Assembly: GCA_023662875.1 (NCBI GenBank) | Contig: JAMPIG010000036.1 | Coordinates: 1 to 34,997 of the forward strand | DNA: 34,997 nt | Source: Roseburia sp. | Lineage (GTDB): Bacteria > Bacillota > Clostridia > Lachnospirales > Lachnospiraceae | Direction of reading: 5' to 3' | In this document: in pieces, positions 22,257 to 31,042 of the stretch | How the letters are laid out: every line of letters begins with the position of its first letter | How positions within the stretch are numbered: the first letter of the stretch is position 1 | Position numbers and translations under genes: made by a program | The notes under the pieces: model-generated | The model's input: only the letters and a program-made list of their open reading frames with translations | The model's database searches: none | Told to the model about the DNA's origin: nothing

Positions 22257-25200
22257 ATGGGAAATGTCAGACGGATTTATGTGGAAAAGAAGGAGCCCTA
22301 CGCGGTAAAGGCCAGGGAGCTGCGGGAGGAGCTGAAAAACTATCTGGGGCTTAAGGTGGACGGCGTCCGGGAATTTATACGATATGATGTGGAAAATATC
22401 TCCGACGAGGTCTTCGAGACGGCCTGCAGGACGGTATTTTCCGAGCCGCCGGTGGATGACCTGTACCGGGAGAGCATCGAGATCCCGGACGGGGCAAGGG
22501 TCTTCTCCGTGGAGTTTCTGCCCGGGCAGTTTGACCAGCGGGCCGATTCCGCGGAGCAGTGTATCAAATTCCTGCGGGAGGATGAGGAGCCTGTAATACG
22601 GACGGCTGTGACCTATCTGATTCAGGGTGGGATCTCCGAGGAAGAATTTGTACGGATTAAAGCCTATTGCATCAATCCGGTGGATTCCAGGGAGACCGGG
22701 ATGCAGAAGCCGGACACCCTGATCGCGAATTATGAGGAACCGGCGGATATTGCGGTGTTTGAAGGATTTTCCGGGATGGGAGAGGAGGAGCTGAGGAGGC
22801 TTTACGATTCCCTGTCCCTCGCTATGACCTTCCGGGATTTCCTGCATATTCAGAAGTATTTCCGGGAGGAGGAACGGCGGGATCCTACGGTGACGGAGAT
22901 CCGCGTTCTGGATACCTATTGGTCCGACCACTGCCGTCATACTACCTTTTCCACGGAGTTGACAAGCGTGGAGTTCGGGGAGGGCTATTACCGCACGCCC
23001 ATCGAGACTGCCTATCAGAGCTATATGGATACCCGGAAGGAAATTTATGGGGAGAGAAAGGATAAGTTTGTCTGTCTGATGGATCTGGCGCTTATGGCGA
23101 TGCGGAAGCTGAAGAAGGACGGCAGGCTGGAGGACCTTGAGGAGTCGGACGAGATCAACGCCTGCTCCGTCGTCGTGCCTGTGGAGATGGATTACGGGGA
23201 TCATCGGGAGACCGAGGAGTGGCTGGTATTTTTTAAGAATGAGACACACAATCACCCTACTGAGATCGAGCCCTTCGGCGGCGCGGCAACCTGCCTGGGC
23301 GGGGCGATCCGGGATCCGCTTTCCGGCAGGGGCTACGTCTATCAGGCCATGCGCGTCACGGGGGCGGCGGATCCTACGGTTCCTGTCTCGGAAACCCTTA
23401 AGGGCAAGCTGTCCCAGAAGCGTCTGGTGAGGGGAGCGGCTAACGGTTATTCTTCCTACGGCAACCAGATCGGCCTGGCTACGGGTCTTGTCAGGGAAAT
23501 TTACCATCCGGATTATGTGGCAAAGAGGATGGAGATCGGTGCCGTTATGGGCGCTGCGCCCCGGAAGAATGTCATCCGGGGAACCTCGGATCCCGGCGAT
23601 ATCATTATCCTGCTGGGGGGACGAACCGGGAGGGACGGCTGCGGCGGCGCTACGGGTTCCTCCAAGGTACATACGGAGAGCTCGATCGAAACCTGCGGCG
23701 CGGAGGTGCAGAAGGGTAACGCGCCCACGGAGAGAAAGATCCAGAGGCTGTTCCGCCGGGCGGAGGTGAGCCGGTTAATCAAAAAATGCAACGACTTTGG
23801 GGCGGGCGGCGTGTCGGTAGCCATCGGAGAGCTGGCGGACGGACTTACCGTAGATTTGGATAAGGTGCCGAAGAAATATGCGGGACTGGACGGGACGGAG
23901 CTTGCGATCTCCGAGTCCCAGGAGCGCATGGCGGTAGTGGTAGCCCCTGAGAATCAGGAAAAGTTTCTGGCCTATGCGGCGGAGGAAAACCTGGAGGCTG
24001 TGGCTGTGGCGGTCGTTACGAAGGAGCCCAGGCTGGCGCTGAACTGGAGGGGAAAGAGGATCGTGGATCTGAAGCGGTCTTTCCTGGATACCAACGGAGC
24101 CCATCAGGAGACCGCCGTAGAGGTTGACATCCCGGACGAGAAAGAAAATTATTTCCGGAAGGCCGCGGTTCCCGCCGTGGGGGCGGCGCTGGGGAAGGGC
24201 GATATCAAAGGGGCCTGGCTGACTCTTTTGAGCGATTTAAACGTCTGTTCCCAAAAAGGGCTGGTAGAAATGTTTGACGCCTCGATCGGCGCGGGGAGCG
24301 TCCTGATGCCCTACGGGGGCGTATATCAGATGACGGAGATCCAGGCTATGGTGGCAAAGCTTCCGGCGCTTAGGGGTAAGACGGACACAGTTACCATGAT
24401 GAGCTACGGCTTTGACCCTTATCTGTCCTCCTGGAGCCCTTATCACGGCGCGGTTTACGCGGTGGTTGAGTCCATGGCGAAGATCGTCGCCTCCGGCGGG
24501 GATCCCGCCCGGATACGGTTTACCTTCCAGGAATATTTCCGCAGGATGACGGGGGATCCGAAGCGTTGGAGCCAGCCCTTTGCGGCTCTGCTGGGAGCCT
24601 ACGACGCCCAGATCGGCTTCGGCCTGCCCTCCATAGGGGGGAAGGACAGTATGTCCGGCACATTTAACGATATCGATGTGCCGCCGACGCTGGTTTCCTT
24701 CGCGGTGGATGTCGCGAGGAGCGGGGAGATTCTGACGCCGGAGCTGAAGAAGCCCGGCAGCCGGCTGGTTCGGTTCACGATCGAGAAGGATGATTATGAT
24801 ATCCCGGTTTATGACGATGCGGCGAAGCTGTACGGGGCGCTGCATGAGCTGGCGGTGAGTAAGACGCTGGTATCGGCTTATGCGCTGGACGCGAAGGGCG
24901 TGGCGGCGGCTTTGTCGAAGATGGCCTTCGGCAACGGGCTGGGCGTCCGGATGGAGGAGGATGTAACGGCGGCGAGCCTGTTTGAGAACGGGCTTGGCGA
25001 TATCCTGGCGGAAGTCCCTGCGGAGAAGCTGTCCGTCCTGGAGGCGAAGGGGCTGGACTATACGGTGATCGGGACGGTGACCGAAGAGCCGGTTATCGCT
25101 CTGGGAGAGGTCAGGATTCCTCTGGAGGAGGCGCTCGCGGCCTGGACGGGCAGGCTGGAGAAGGTATTTGCCACAAAGGTGACCGGGGAGAGGGCACCGG

Positions 25201-26054
25201 TGGAAAGTCCTCTCTACCATGCAGACAAGGTCTATATCTGTAAAAACAAGGTGGCGCGGCCCGTCGTCTTTATTCCGGTTTTCCCCGGAACCAACTGCGA
25301 GTACGACAGCGCGAAGGCTTTTGAGCGGGCGGGGGCGGAGGTTGTGACAAAGGTCTTCCGCAACCTGAGCGCCCAGGATATCCGGGAGTCGGTGGAGGAG
25401 TTTGAGAAAGCGATCGCCCAGGCCCAGATTATCATGTTCCCCGGGGGCTTTTCCGCAGGAGACGAGCCGGACGGCAGCGCGAAGTTCTTCGCTACAGCTT
25501 TCCGGAATGAGAAGCTGAAGGAAGCGGTTCGCAAGCTCCTGGACGAAAGGGACGGGCTGGCGCTGGGAATCTGCAACGGTTTTCAGGCGCTGATTAAGCT
25601 GGGGCTGGTTCCCACAGGGGAGATAGCGGGCCAGAAGGAGGATGCGCCTACGCTGACCTTTAATACGATAAACCGCCACATCTCCAGAATGGTCTATACG
25701 AAAGTGGTATCCGACAAGTCGCCCTGGCTGAGGAAGGCCCGGCTGGGTGGGGTATACTGTAATCCGGCCTCACACGGCGAGGGGCGGTTTGTGGCGTCGA
25801 AGGAGTGGATCGACAGGCTGTTTGCGAACGGCCAGGTAGCCACCCAATATTCGGATCCGGAGGGTCGGGTATCCATGGATGAAGATTATAATATCAACGG
25901 CTCCTACTGCGCGATTGAGGGAATTACCTCCCCGGACGGCCGTGTCCTGGGGAAGATGGCGCATTCCGAGAGGCGGGGGGACGCTGTGGCAGTCAATATT
26001 TACGGGCGGCAGGACATCGAAATTTTCGAGTCCGGCGTCGAATATTTCCGTTAG
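22257..26054 (+). CDS. purL: Phosphoribosylformylglycinamidine synthase (fused PurL-PurQ)
   Basis: This 1265-residue enzyme converts FGAR, glutamine and ATP to FGAM in purine synthesis. The synthetase half carries SDHCRHTTF (residues about 223-231) and KNETHNHPTEIEPFGGAATCLGG, the metal and nucleotide-binding blocks. The C-terminal glutaminase half has VFPGTNCEYDSAKAF, FPGGFSAGDEPDGS and GICNGFQ with nucleophile Cys1106; the His-Glu pair is in MAHSER (His1236, Glu1238). Length fits the clostridial single-chain type. ATG 22257 follows GGAGGAAG; an ATG at 22218 overlaps the TetR stop but adds a poorly conserved leader. Opposite-strand frames of 480-509 codons are shadows. Confidence 0.95.
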   Translation: MGNVRRIYVEKKEPYAVKARELREELKNYLGLKVDGVREFIRYDVENISDEVFETACRTVFSEPPVDDLYRESIEIPDGARVFSVEFLPGQFDQRADSAEQCIKFLREDEEPVIRTAVTYLIQGGISEEEFVRIKAYCINPVDSRETGMQKPDTLIANYEEPADIAVFEGFSGMGEEELRRLYDSLSLAMTFRDFLHIQKYFREEERRDPTVTEIRVLDTYWSDHCRHTTFSTELTSVEFGEGYYRTPIETAYQSYMDTRKEIYGERKDKFVCLMDLALMAMRKLKKDGRLEDLEESDEINACSVVVPVEMDYGDHRETEEWLVFFKNETHNHPTEIEPFGGAATCLGGAIRDPLSGRGYVYQAMRVTGAADPTVPVSETLKGKLSQKRLVRGAANGYSSYGNQIGLATGLVREIYHPDYVAKRMEIGAVMGAAPRKNVIRGTSDPGDIIILLGGRTGRDGCGGATGSSKVHTESSIETCGAEVQKGNAPTERKIQRLFRRAEVSRLIKKCNDFGAGGVSVAIGELADGLTVDLDKVPKKYAGLDGTELAISESQERMAVVVAPENQEKFLAYAAEENLEAVAVAVVTKEPRLALNWRGKRIVDLKRSFLDTNGAHQETAVEVDIPDEKENYFRKAAVPAVGAALGKGDIKGAWLTLLSDLNVCSQKGLVEMFDASIGAGSVLMPYGGVYQMTEIQAMVAKLPALRGKTDTVTMMSYGFDPYLSSWSPYHGAVYAVVESMAKIVASGGDPARIRFTFQEYFRRMTGDPKRWSQPFAALLGAYDAQIGFGLPSIGGKDSMSGTFNDIDVPPTLVSFAVDVARSGEILTPELKKPGSRLVRFTIEKDDYDIPVYDDAAKLYGALHELAVSKTLVSAYALDAKGVAAALSKMAFGNGLGVRMEEDVTAASLFENGLGDILAEVPAEKLSVLEAKGLDYTVIGTVTEEPVIALGEVRIPLEEALAAWTGRLEKVFATKVTGERAPVESPLYHADKVYICKNKVARPVVFIPVFPGTNCEYDSAKAFERAGAEVVTKVFRNLSAQDIRESVEEFEKAIAQAQIIMFPGGFSAGDEPDGSAKFFATAFRNEKLKEAVRKLLDERDGLALGICNGFQALIKLGLVPTGEIAGQKEDAPTLTFNTINRHISRMVYTKVVSDKSPWLRKARLGGVYCNPASHGEGRFVASKEWIDRLFANGQVATQYSDPEGRVSMDEDYNINGSYCAIEGITSPDGRVLGKMAHSERRGDAVAVNIYGRQDIEIFESGVEYFR

Positions 26055-26120
26055 GATTTCAAAATCCGGAATTTTATAATCTGGAACAGAAAGGGCGGCG
26101 GACGCCGCAGGGTGGATGAG

Positions 26121-27341
26121 ATGTTTCTTGCTTTAATACCGTTATTTGATGAGGAGATGGCAGTTCGGGCGTATTCGATCTTTTCCCAGAAGGATAATTT
26201 CTTTCTGAATCCTTTGAGACTGGGAACGGGACAGAACGACGGCGCGGCTCTTGTGGAGGGGCTGGAGCTGATCGAGAGTATGGGAATTGAGACGCTCTCC
26301 GAGGACAAGGAGATTTTTGTCCCTCTGGGAAATATTTCCATCTTTTCGGACGTGGAGAGCCAGTGCAGCGCGCCGCATAATCGGATTGTATTTCTGATCG
26401 ACTATACGATTCCGCCGGTGGAAATCTATGTAAAAAGGCTGCGGGAGCTGAAGGAGAAGGGTTACAAGCTGGCGGTGCAGAAGCTGCCGGTGGAGGATTA
26501 TGAGAGATGGCAGGAGATCCTGAAGCTGGCGGACTATATTTTCCTGAACAACAAGAAGACGCTGATCGGGAAGGGCAGGCAATATTTCGCGAAAAGGTAT
26601 CCAGGGATCAAGGTCTGCGCGGGCGGTATCGACGATATGCCTACCTTTGAATTTCTGCGGGATACCGGGAAGTATCCGCTGTACGAGGGAGAATTTTACC
26701 GTGTGCCCGTGACGAGAGGTTCTCATCAGGTGGCGCCTTTGAAGGCCAATTACATCGAGCTGCTGAACGTGGTCAATAAAGAGAATTATGAGCTGACAGA
26801 GGCGGCGAAGATTATCAGCAGGGATCCGGCGCTGACGATCTCCCTGTTGAAGATGGTAAACCGGATGACCGTGAAGTCCGGCATCACGACGATTCGGCAC
26901 GCCGCAGCCATGCTGGGGCAGAAGGAGCTGAAGAGATGGATTACTACCGCGGCGGTCAACGAGCTTTCCGCGGATCGGCCCAGCGAGATTACCAGGCTGT
27001 CCCTGCTGCGGGCGAAGTTCGCGGAGAACCTGGCCCCGGTGTTCGGCAGGAAGGAGAAGTCGGAGGAGTTGTTTCTGATGGGACTGTTTTCCGTGTTGGA
27101 TGTAATTTTGGAGAAGCCGATGGCGGAGGCGCTGGAGATTGTCATGGTGACGGGGGATGTGCGCAGCGCGCTTCTCGACGGAACAGGCTGTCTTGCGCCG
27201 GTGTATGATATGATGAAGCAGTATGAGAGGGCAAACTGGCAGGAGGTATCCCGGCAGCTTTTACTGGCGGAGATGGACGCGGAGAAGGTTTGTCAGGCGT
27301 ATGTAGACGCCCTGAGCTGGTACAAGAACCTGACCGCGTGA
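26121..27341 (+). CDS. EAL-like/HDOD domain signalling protein
   Basis: The 406-residue protein has a C-terminal HDOD domain (about 200-390; ELLNVVNKENYELTEAAKIISRDPALTISLLKMVN, IRHAAAMLGQKELKRWI) and an N-terminal EAL-like region. The N-terminus reads MFLALIPLFDEEMAVRAYSIF, and the catalytic ExLxR motif is replaced, so it is probably not a c-di-GMP phosphodiesterase. This is the YuxH-like class; members bind signals or act in two-domain regulation. ATG 26121 sits 5 bases after GGGTGG; an in-frame GTG at 26112 is an alternative. A possible -10 TATAAT lies at 26075-26080. It stands 66 bases after purL. Confidence 0.8.
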   Translation: MFLALIPLFDEEMAVRAYSIFSQKDNFFLNPLRLGTGQNDGAALVEGLELIESMGIETLSEDKEIFVPLGNISIFSDVESQCSAPHNRIVFLIDYTIPPVEIYVKRLRELKEKGYKLAVQKLPVEDYERWQEILKLADYIFLNNKKTLIGKGRQYFAKRYPGIKVCAGGIDDMPTFEFLRDTGKYPLYEGEFYRVPVTRGSHQVAPLKANYIELLNVVNKENYELTEAAKIISRDPALTISLLKMVNRMTVKSGITTIRHAAAMLGQKELKRWITTAAVNELSADRPSEITRLSLLRAKFAENLAPVFGRKEKSEELFLMGLFSVLDVILEKPMAEALEIVMVTGDVRSALLDGTGCLAPVYDMMKQYERANWQEVSRQLLLAEMDAEKVCQAYVDALSWYKNLTA

Positions 27342-27405
27342 GAGGGCTGCGCCGCGTGAAGGGCGGCGCTGGAACCCGGTAAACGGTATGGCGCGTCAGC
27401 GGGCG

Positions 27406-27439
27406 GAGCCGGAAATCTGTGAGAAGGGATTTCCGGCTC
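27406..27439. repeat. 12-bp perfect hairpin in the 506-base gap before the SSB-like gene
   Basis: GAGCCGGAAATC (27406-27417) pairs with GATTTCCGGCTC (27428-27439) around a 10-base loop; no T-run follows. The rest of the gene-free stretch 27342-27847 contains AT-rich DNA with CGCGATA repeated at about 27706 and 27715, a CCCC/GGGG pairing near 27770-27792, and no RNA gene or open frame I can support. A long leader for the SSB-like gene is possible. Confidence 0.6.
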
Positions 27440-27847
27440 AGAAGGAATTTGGCGGTTTATCCATTGTTTTGTTCTGTCAATTTCTGTTGATTGGATCCTG
27501 TTATTCTGTTGCTTTCGAAAAAAAACCTCATAATGGAAAACATATAGCAAACGCAAAGAATAGCCGCATAGGAACGATAGGGGAGAACGCTGCAGGAAGC
27601 TGCGGGAACCCGCAAAAAATTTCAGCGTGCGGTCGGATGAATTTTCGCAGATTTCGACGGCTGAACCGCGAAATGGGGTGGAAGAATGAGAGATTTGACG
27701 AAAAACGCGATATAACGCGATAAAAAAAGGTTCTAAAAAAAGCTGATTTATTGTATAAATAATAGTATCCCCACTGAGGTCTGTAAACGGGGCATCGGAT
27801 TGGGGTGTTACCGGAAAAAGTCTTACGAATAAGAAGGGAGAACGAAG

Positions 27848-28477
27848 ATGACAGATAAGGTAATTGAAAACAATCAGGTAACAGTCATGGGAGAAATCGT
27901 CAGCGGTTTCTCTTACAGTCACGAGATATTTGGGGAAGGGTTTTATATGGTGGATGTCAGATGCAAGCGCCTCAGCGAGAGCTATGATATTATTCCTGTG
28001 ATGGTATCGGAGCGGCTGATGGATGTGAACGCGGACTATATCGGCGAGCTGATCTGCGTCAATGGGCAGTTTCGCTCCTATAACCGTCACGAGGAGCGCA
28101 GAAACAGGCTGGTGCTCTCGGTATTCGCCCGGGAGGTGAGCTTTATTGAGGAGATGGAGGAAAGCTCTAAGACAAACCAGATCTTTCTGGACGGCTTTAT
28201 CTGTAAGGAACCGATCTATCGGAAGACGCCCCTGGGGAGAGAGATCGCCGATCTGCTGCTCGCCGTAAACCGCCCTTATGGAAAGTCCGATTATATTCCC
28301 TGTATTTGCTGGGGGAGGAATGCGCGCTACGCCAACAATTTTAAGGTGGGGGAGCATTGCGCGGTCTGGGGCAGGATCCAGAGCCGCGAATACATGAAAA
28401 AGCTGGACGAGGAAAATGTGGAGCGCCGGGTCGCCTTTGAAGTATCCGTAAGCAAGCTGGAGCTGACCGAGCCGTAG
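27848..28477 (+). CDS. Two-domain single-stranded DNA-binding protein-like (SSB-like)
   Basis: The 209-residue protein shows two OB-fold-like halves. The first starts NNQVTVMGEIVSGFSYSHEIFGEGFYMVDVRCKRLS and the second NQIFLDGFICKEPIYRKTPLGREIADLLLAVNR...YIPCICWGRNARYANNF, which is clearly SSB-like. The acidic tail ending in a DDDIPF-type peptide, through which SSB recruits partner proteins, is missing; the protein ends KLELTEP. This pattern is known in clostridia as a secondary SSB. ATG 27848 follows AAGAAGGGAG. The last codons and stop lie within a 23-base direct repeat, suggesting the end was modified by the repeat. Confidence 0.75.
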   Translation: MTDKVIENNQVTVMGEIVSGFSYSHEIFGEGFYMVDVRCKRLSESYDIIPVMVSERLMDVNADYIGELICVNGQFRSYNRHEERRNRLVLSVFAREVSFIEEMEESSKTNQIFLDGFICKEPIYRKTPLGREIADLLLAVNRPYGKSDYIPCICWGRNARYANNFKVGEHCAVWGRIQSREYMKKLDEENVERRVAFEVSVSKLELTEP

Positions 28478-28538
28478 GCGAGGGATACGAGCAAAAAGCG
28501 AAGCGTTTGCGAGTCGACCGAGCCGTAGGCGAGGGATA
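28465..28538 (+). repeat. 23-bp direct repeat flanking the end of the SSB-like gene
   Basis: GACCGAGCCGTAGGCGAGGG plus ATA occurs at 28465-28487 and again at 28516-28538, offset by 51 bases. Between them is a hairpin GCAAAAAGC-GAA-GCGTTTGC (28491-28510) with a GCGAAGC core. The stop codon of the SSB-like gene lies inside the first copy. Confidence 0.8.
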
Positions 28539-28567
28539 TTGCCAAATTCTGAAAAGTGTGATATTCT
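28539..28567 (+). promoter_or_regulatory. Promoter of the corrinoid adenosyltransferase gene
   Basis: TTGCCA (28539-28544), a 17-base spacer and TATTCT (28562-28567), 65 bases before the gene; it begins right at the end of the second 23-bp repeat. Confidence 0.6.
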
Positions 28568-28632
28568 TTACAAGAGCGAGTAACAGCCGCCCGGGTCAGG
28601 CGGCGCGACACCTGAAGAATGAGAGGCGAGAT

Positions 28633-29130
28633 ATGGCAAAAGGACTGATCTACATATATGCGGGAGACGGACGGGGAAAATCGCCGGCCGCCATCGGAAG
28701 AGCCGTACAGGCGGCGATAGAAGGGAAGCGGGTGGTCATTATCCAATTCCTGAAAGGGAAAAGCCTGGGAGATTCCGACTTCCTGAGCAGAATGGAACCG
28801 GAGATTAAGCTGTTCCGTTTTGAAAAGCTGGACGGGAACTATGAGGAGCTTTCCGAGGCGAAAAAGGCGGAGGAGATTGTCAATATCCGGAACGGTATGA
28901 ATTTTGCCAGAAAAGTGCTTGCCACGGGCGAATGCGATCTGCTGATCCTGGACGAGGTGCTGGGACTTGTGGAGAAGGGAATCGTTTCCGTTGAGGATCT
29001 GAAGGCTATGCTGGAATGCCGCGAGGAAACCAGTATTATTCTGACCGGGATCCAGCTGAATGATGAGATCTGTGTGCTGGCGGACGAGGTCTCAAAAATT
29101 GAGACCGTAAAGTTTAAGGTATGGGAATAG
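28633..29130 (+). CDS. Cob(I)yrinic acid a,c-diamide adenosyltransferase (CobO/BtuR family)
   Basis: The 165-residue protein starts MAKGLIYIYAGDGRGKSPAA, the unusual P-loop of CobA/BtuR-type ATP:corrinoid adenosyltransferases, which use ATP to adenosylate cobalt in vitamin B12 synthesis or salvage. It continues with VVIIQFLKG and LLILDEVLGLVEKG, both family blocks. ATG 28633 follows GAGAGGCGAGAT; an upstream in-frame ATG at 28507 is inside repeat DNA. It is followed by dapA after 35 bases, and the two are probably cotranscribed. No other B12 genes are in the window, and no cobalamin riboswitch was seen upstream. Confidence 0.85.
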   Translation: MAKGLIYIYAGDGRGKSPAAIGRAVQAAIEGKRVVIIQFLKGKSLGDSDFLSRMEPEIKLFRFEKLDGNYEELSEAKKAEEIVNIRNGMNFARKVLATGECDLLILDEVLGLVEKGIVSVEDLKAMLECREETSIILTGIQLNDEICVLADEVSKIETVKFKVWE

Positions 29131-29165
29131 CGCGGCATTCGGAGGATAAGAACGGAGGAAAAGGA

Positions 29166-30050
29166 ATGGCAATTTTTAAGGGAGCGGGCGTGGCGATCGT
29201 TACGCCGATGCACGAGGACGGAACAGTTAATTACGAGCAGTTTGCAAGGCTGATCGAATTTCAGATTGAAAACGGAACGGATGCGATCATCGTCTGCGGG
29301 ACGACGGGAGAATCCTCCACGCTGACCCACGAGGAGCATCTGGACGTCATCGGCTACTGCGCGAGGACGGTAGCGGGCCGGGTTCCCGTAGTCGCGGGAA
29401 CAGGCTCCAATTCGACGGAGACGGCGATTTACCTCTCCCAGGAGGCGGAAAAGCTGGGAGTGGACGGTCTGCTTCTGGTCAGCCCCTATTATAATAAGGC
29501 TACCCAGAACGGCCTGTTCGCCCATTTCAAGGCGGTGGCGGATTCGGTGAAGCTGCCCTGCCTGTTGTACAACGTACCCAGCAGGACGGGCTGCAATATC
29601 CTGCCGAATACGGTTGTAAGGCTCTGCCGCGAGGTGGAGAATATCGTCGGCATCAAGGAGGCCAGCGGCGATATCAGCCAGATCGCGCTTCTGGCGGCGC
29701 TTGCGGAGGGCTGCGTGGATCTTTATTCCGGGAACGACGACCAGATCGTACCGATTATGTCCCTGGGCGGCCTGGGCGTCATCTCTGTGCTTTCCAATGT
29801 AGCGCCCGCCCAGACCCATGAGATCTGCCAGACTTACCTGGACGGCGACGTAAAGGAGAGCTGCAGGCTTCAGCTAAAGGCCATGGAGCTTTGCAAGGCG
29901 CTGTTTTGCGAGGTCAATCCGATTCCCGTAAAGAAGGCTCTGAATCTGATGGGAATGCAGGCTGGGGCGCTGAGGATGCCGCTGACGGAGATGGAGCCGG
30001 AGCATACGGCGCTGCTGGAAAGAGCTATGAAGAATTACGGCATTTTGTGA
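29166..30050 (+). CDS. dapA: 4-hydroxy-tetrahydrodipicolinate synthase
   Basis: The 294-residue enzyme condenses pyruvate and aspartate semialdehyde, the first committed step to diaminopimelate and lysine. It has GTTGESSTL (45-53), the Tyr135/Arg140 block YNVPSRTG and the Schiff-base Lys164 in GIKEASGD. Length is normal. ATG 29166 follows GGAGG (29154-29158) and the same frame is open upstream to 29121 without a site. dapB follows but is separated by 224 bases of hairpins. Confidence 0.97.
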   Translation: MAIFKGAGVAIVTPMHEDGTVNYEQFARLIEFQIENGTDAIIVCGTTGESSTLTHEEHLDVIGYCARTVAGRVPVVAGTGSNSTETAIYLSQEAEKLGVDGLLLVSPYYNKATQNGLFAHFKAVADSVKLPCLLYNVPSRTGCNILPNTVVRLCREVENIVGIKEASGDISQIALLAALAEGCVDLYSGNDDQIVPIMSLGGLGVISVLSNVAPAQTHEICQTYLDGDVKESCRLQLKAMELCKALFCEVNPIPVKKALNLMGMQAGALRMPLTEMEPEHTALLERAMKNYGIL

Positions 30051-30057
30051 CGGCCTT

Positions 30058-30215
30058 GGGAAGCAATCCTTCCCGGAATCAACGGATTCCGTGGAATCGA
30101 GTAGTTCCGTGGGATTGGTTTATGACAATAGAAAACCTGCACTGTGGTTTCTATTGTAGAACTTGGATAATAGAAATTATGTAGTAATTTCTATTATATG
30201 TGCCGCCGCAGGCGG
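30058..30215. repeat. Run of five hairpins between dapA and dapB
   Basis: In order: GGGAAG/CTTCCC (30058-30074); CGGAATC/GATTCCG (30074-30091), which also can pair alternatively as GGATTCC/GGAATC (30084-30098); ACAATAGAAAACC/GGTTTCTATTGT (30125-30157, one bulge); ATAATAGAAATTA/TAATTTCTATTAT (30167-30197, 13 perfect pairs, loop TGTAG); CCGCC/GGCGG (30203-30215). The third and fourth share an AATAGAA core with the palindrome at 20861. No T-run follows any of them. Confidence 0.8.
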
Positions 30216-30274
30216 TTTGTCAACAAAGGACAAAGTGATCGGGTATGCGTATGGGAGCGTAAAGGGGTATTGAT

Positions 30275-31042
30275 ATGACGCGAATTATTATGCAGGGCTG
30301 CAACGGAAAGATGGGTCAGGTGATCAGCAGACTTCTGGAGGAAGACGAAGAGGCAAAGATTGTTGCGGGGGTGGACGCTGTGGATCAGGGCCGCAATCCT
30401 TATCCGGTCTATTCGGATATTCGGGACTGTCAGGTTCCGGCGGATTGTGTGATCGATTTTTCCGCCCCGGCTGCGACGGACGCGCTTCTGGAGTACTGCG
30501 TGGAGAAGGGACTTCCCTGCGTCCTCTGTACCACAGGTCTGAGCGGGGAGCAGCTGGAGAAGGTGCGGGAGGCTTCCGGCAGGACGGCGATTTTAAAATC
30601 CGCCAATATGTCCCTGGGAATCAATCTGCTGCTTTCCCTGTTAAAAAAGGCGGCGGCCGTCCTGGGACCGGCGGGCTACGATATCGAGATATTGGAAAAG
30701 CATCACAACCTGAAGCTGGACGCGCCCAGCGGCACGGCGCTGGCCCTGGCGGATTCCGTCAATGAGGAGCTGGGCGGCGGCTATGAATATGTGTTTGACA
30801 GAAGTCAGAGGCGGGAAAAGCGTCCCGCAAAGGAGATCGGGATCAGCTCTGTGCGGGGAGGCACTATTGTAGGCGAGCATGACGTGATTTTCGCGGGGCC
30901 GGACGAGGTGATCGATTTTTCTCACACAGCCTATTCCAAGGCGGTATTCGGAAAGGGAGCGGTTCAGGCGGCTAAGTTCCTCGCGGGGAAACCGGTCGGC
31001 ATGTACGATATGCACGATGTAATTGAGGCAGTCCTTTCCTGA
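30275..31042 (+). CDS. dapB: 4-hydroxy-tetrahydrodipicolinate reductase
   Basis: The 255-residue enzyme reduces the dapA product with NAD(P)H in diaminopimelate/lysine synthesis. It has the nucleotide-binding start QGCNGKMGQ (residues 7-15) and the catalytic block EKHHNLKLDAPSGTA (141-155). ATG 30275 follows AAAGGGG. The transcript terminator starts within its last codons and the stop codon is part of the hairpin. Expression together with dapA needs passage through the structured spacer. Confidence 0.97.
   Translation: MTRIIMQGCNGKMGQVISRLLEEDEEAKIVAGVDAVDQGRNPYPVYSDIRDCQVPADCVIDFSAPAATDALLEYCVEKGLPCVLCTTGLSGEQLEKVREASGRTAILKSANMSLGINLLLSLLKKAAAVLGPAGYDIEILEKHHNLKLDAPSGTALALADSVNEELGGGYEYVFDRSQRREKRPAKEIGISSVRGGTIVGEHDVIFAGPDEVIDFSHTAYSKAVFGKGAVQAAKFLAGKPVGMYDMHDVIEAVLS

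Noticed and set aside
22143-23672. 509-codon open frame on the minus strand opposite purL
   Set aside because: Antisense shadow of purL; Arg/Leu/His-rich translation with no motif and no ribosome binding site. The 480-codon frame at 24237-25679 is the same case.
27342-27847. Non-coding RNA in the 506-base gap before the SSB-like gene
   Set aside because: A hairpin and short repeats are present but no known RNA family could be recognised and no strong promoter found.
28478-28632. Cobalamin riboswitch before the adenosyltransferase gene
   Set aside because: The 155-base gap has repeats and a promoter but no B12-box-like element, and too little transcribed leader.
30051-30274. Lysine riboswitch before dapB
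   Set aside because: The hairpins do not show the conserved five-helix core or its loop motifs, and no terminator switch is present.
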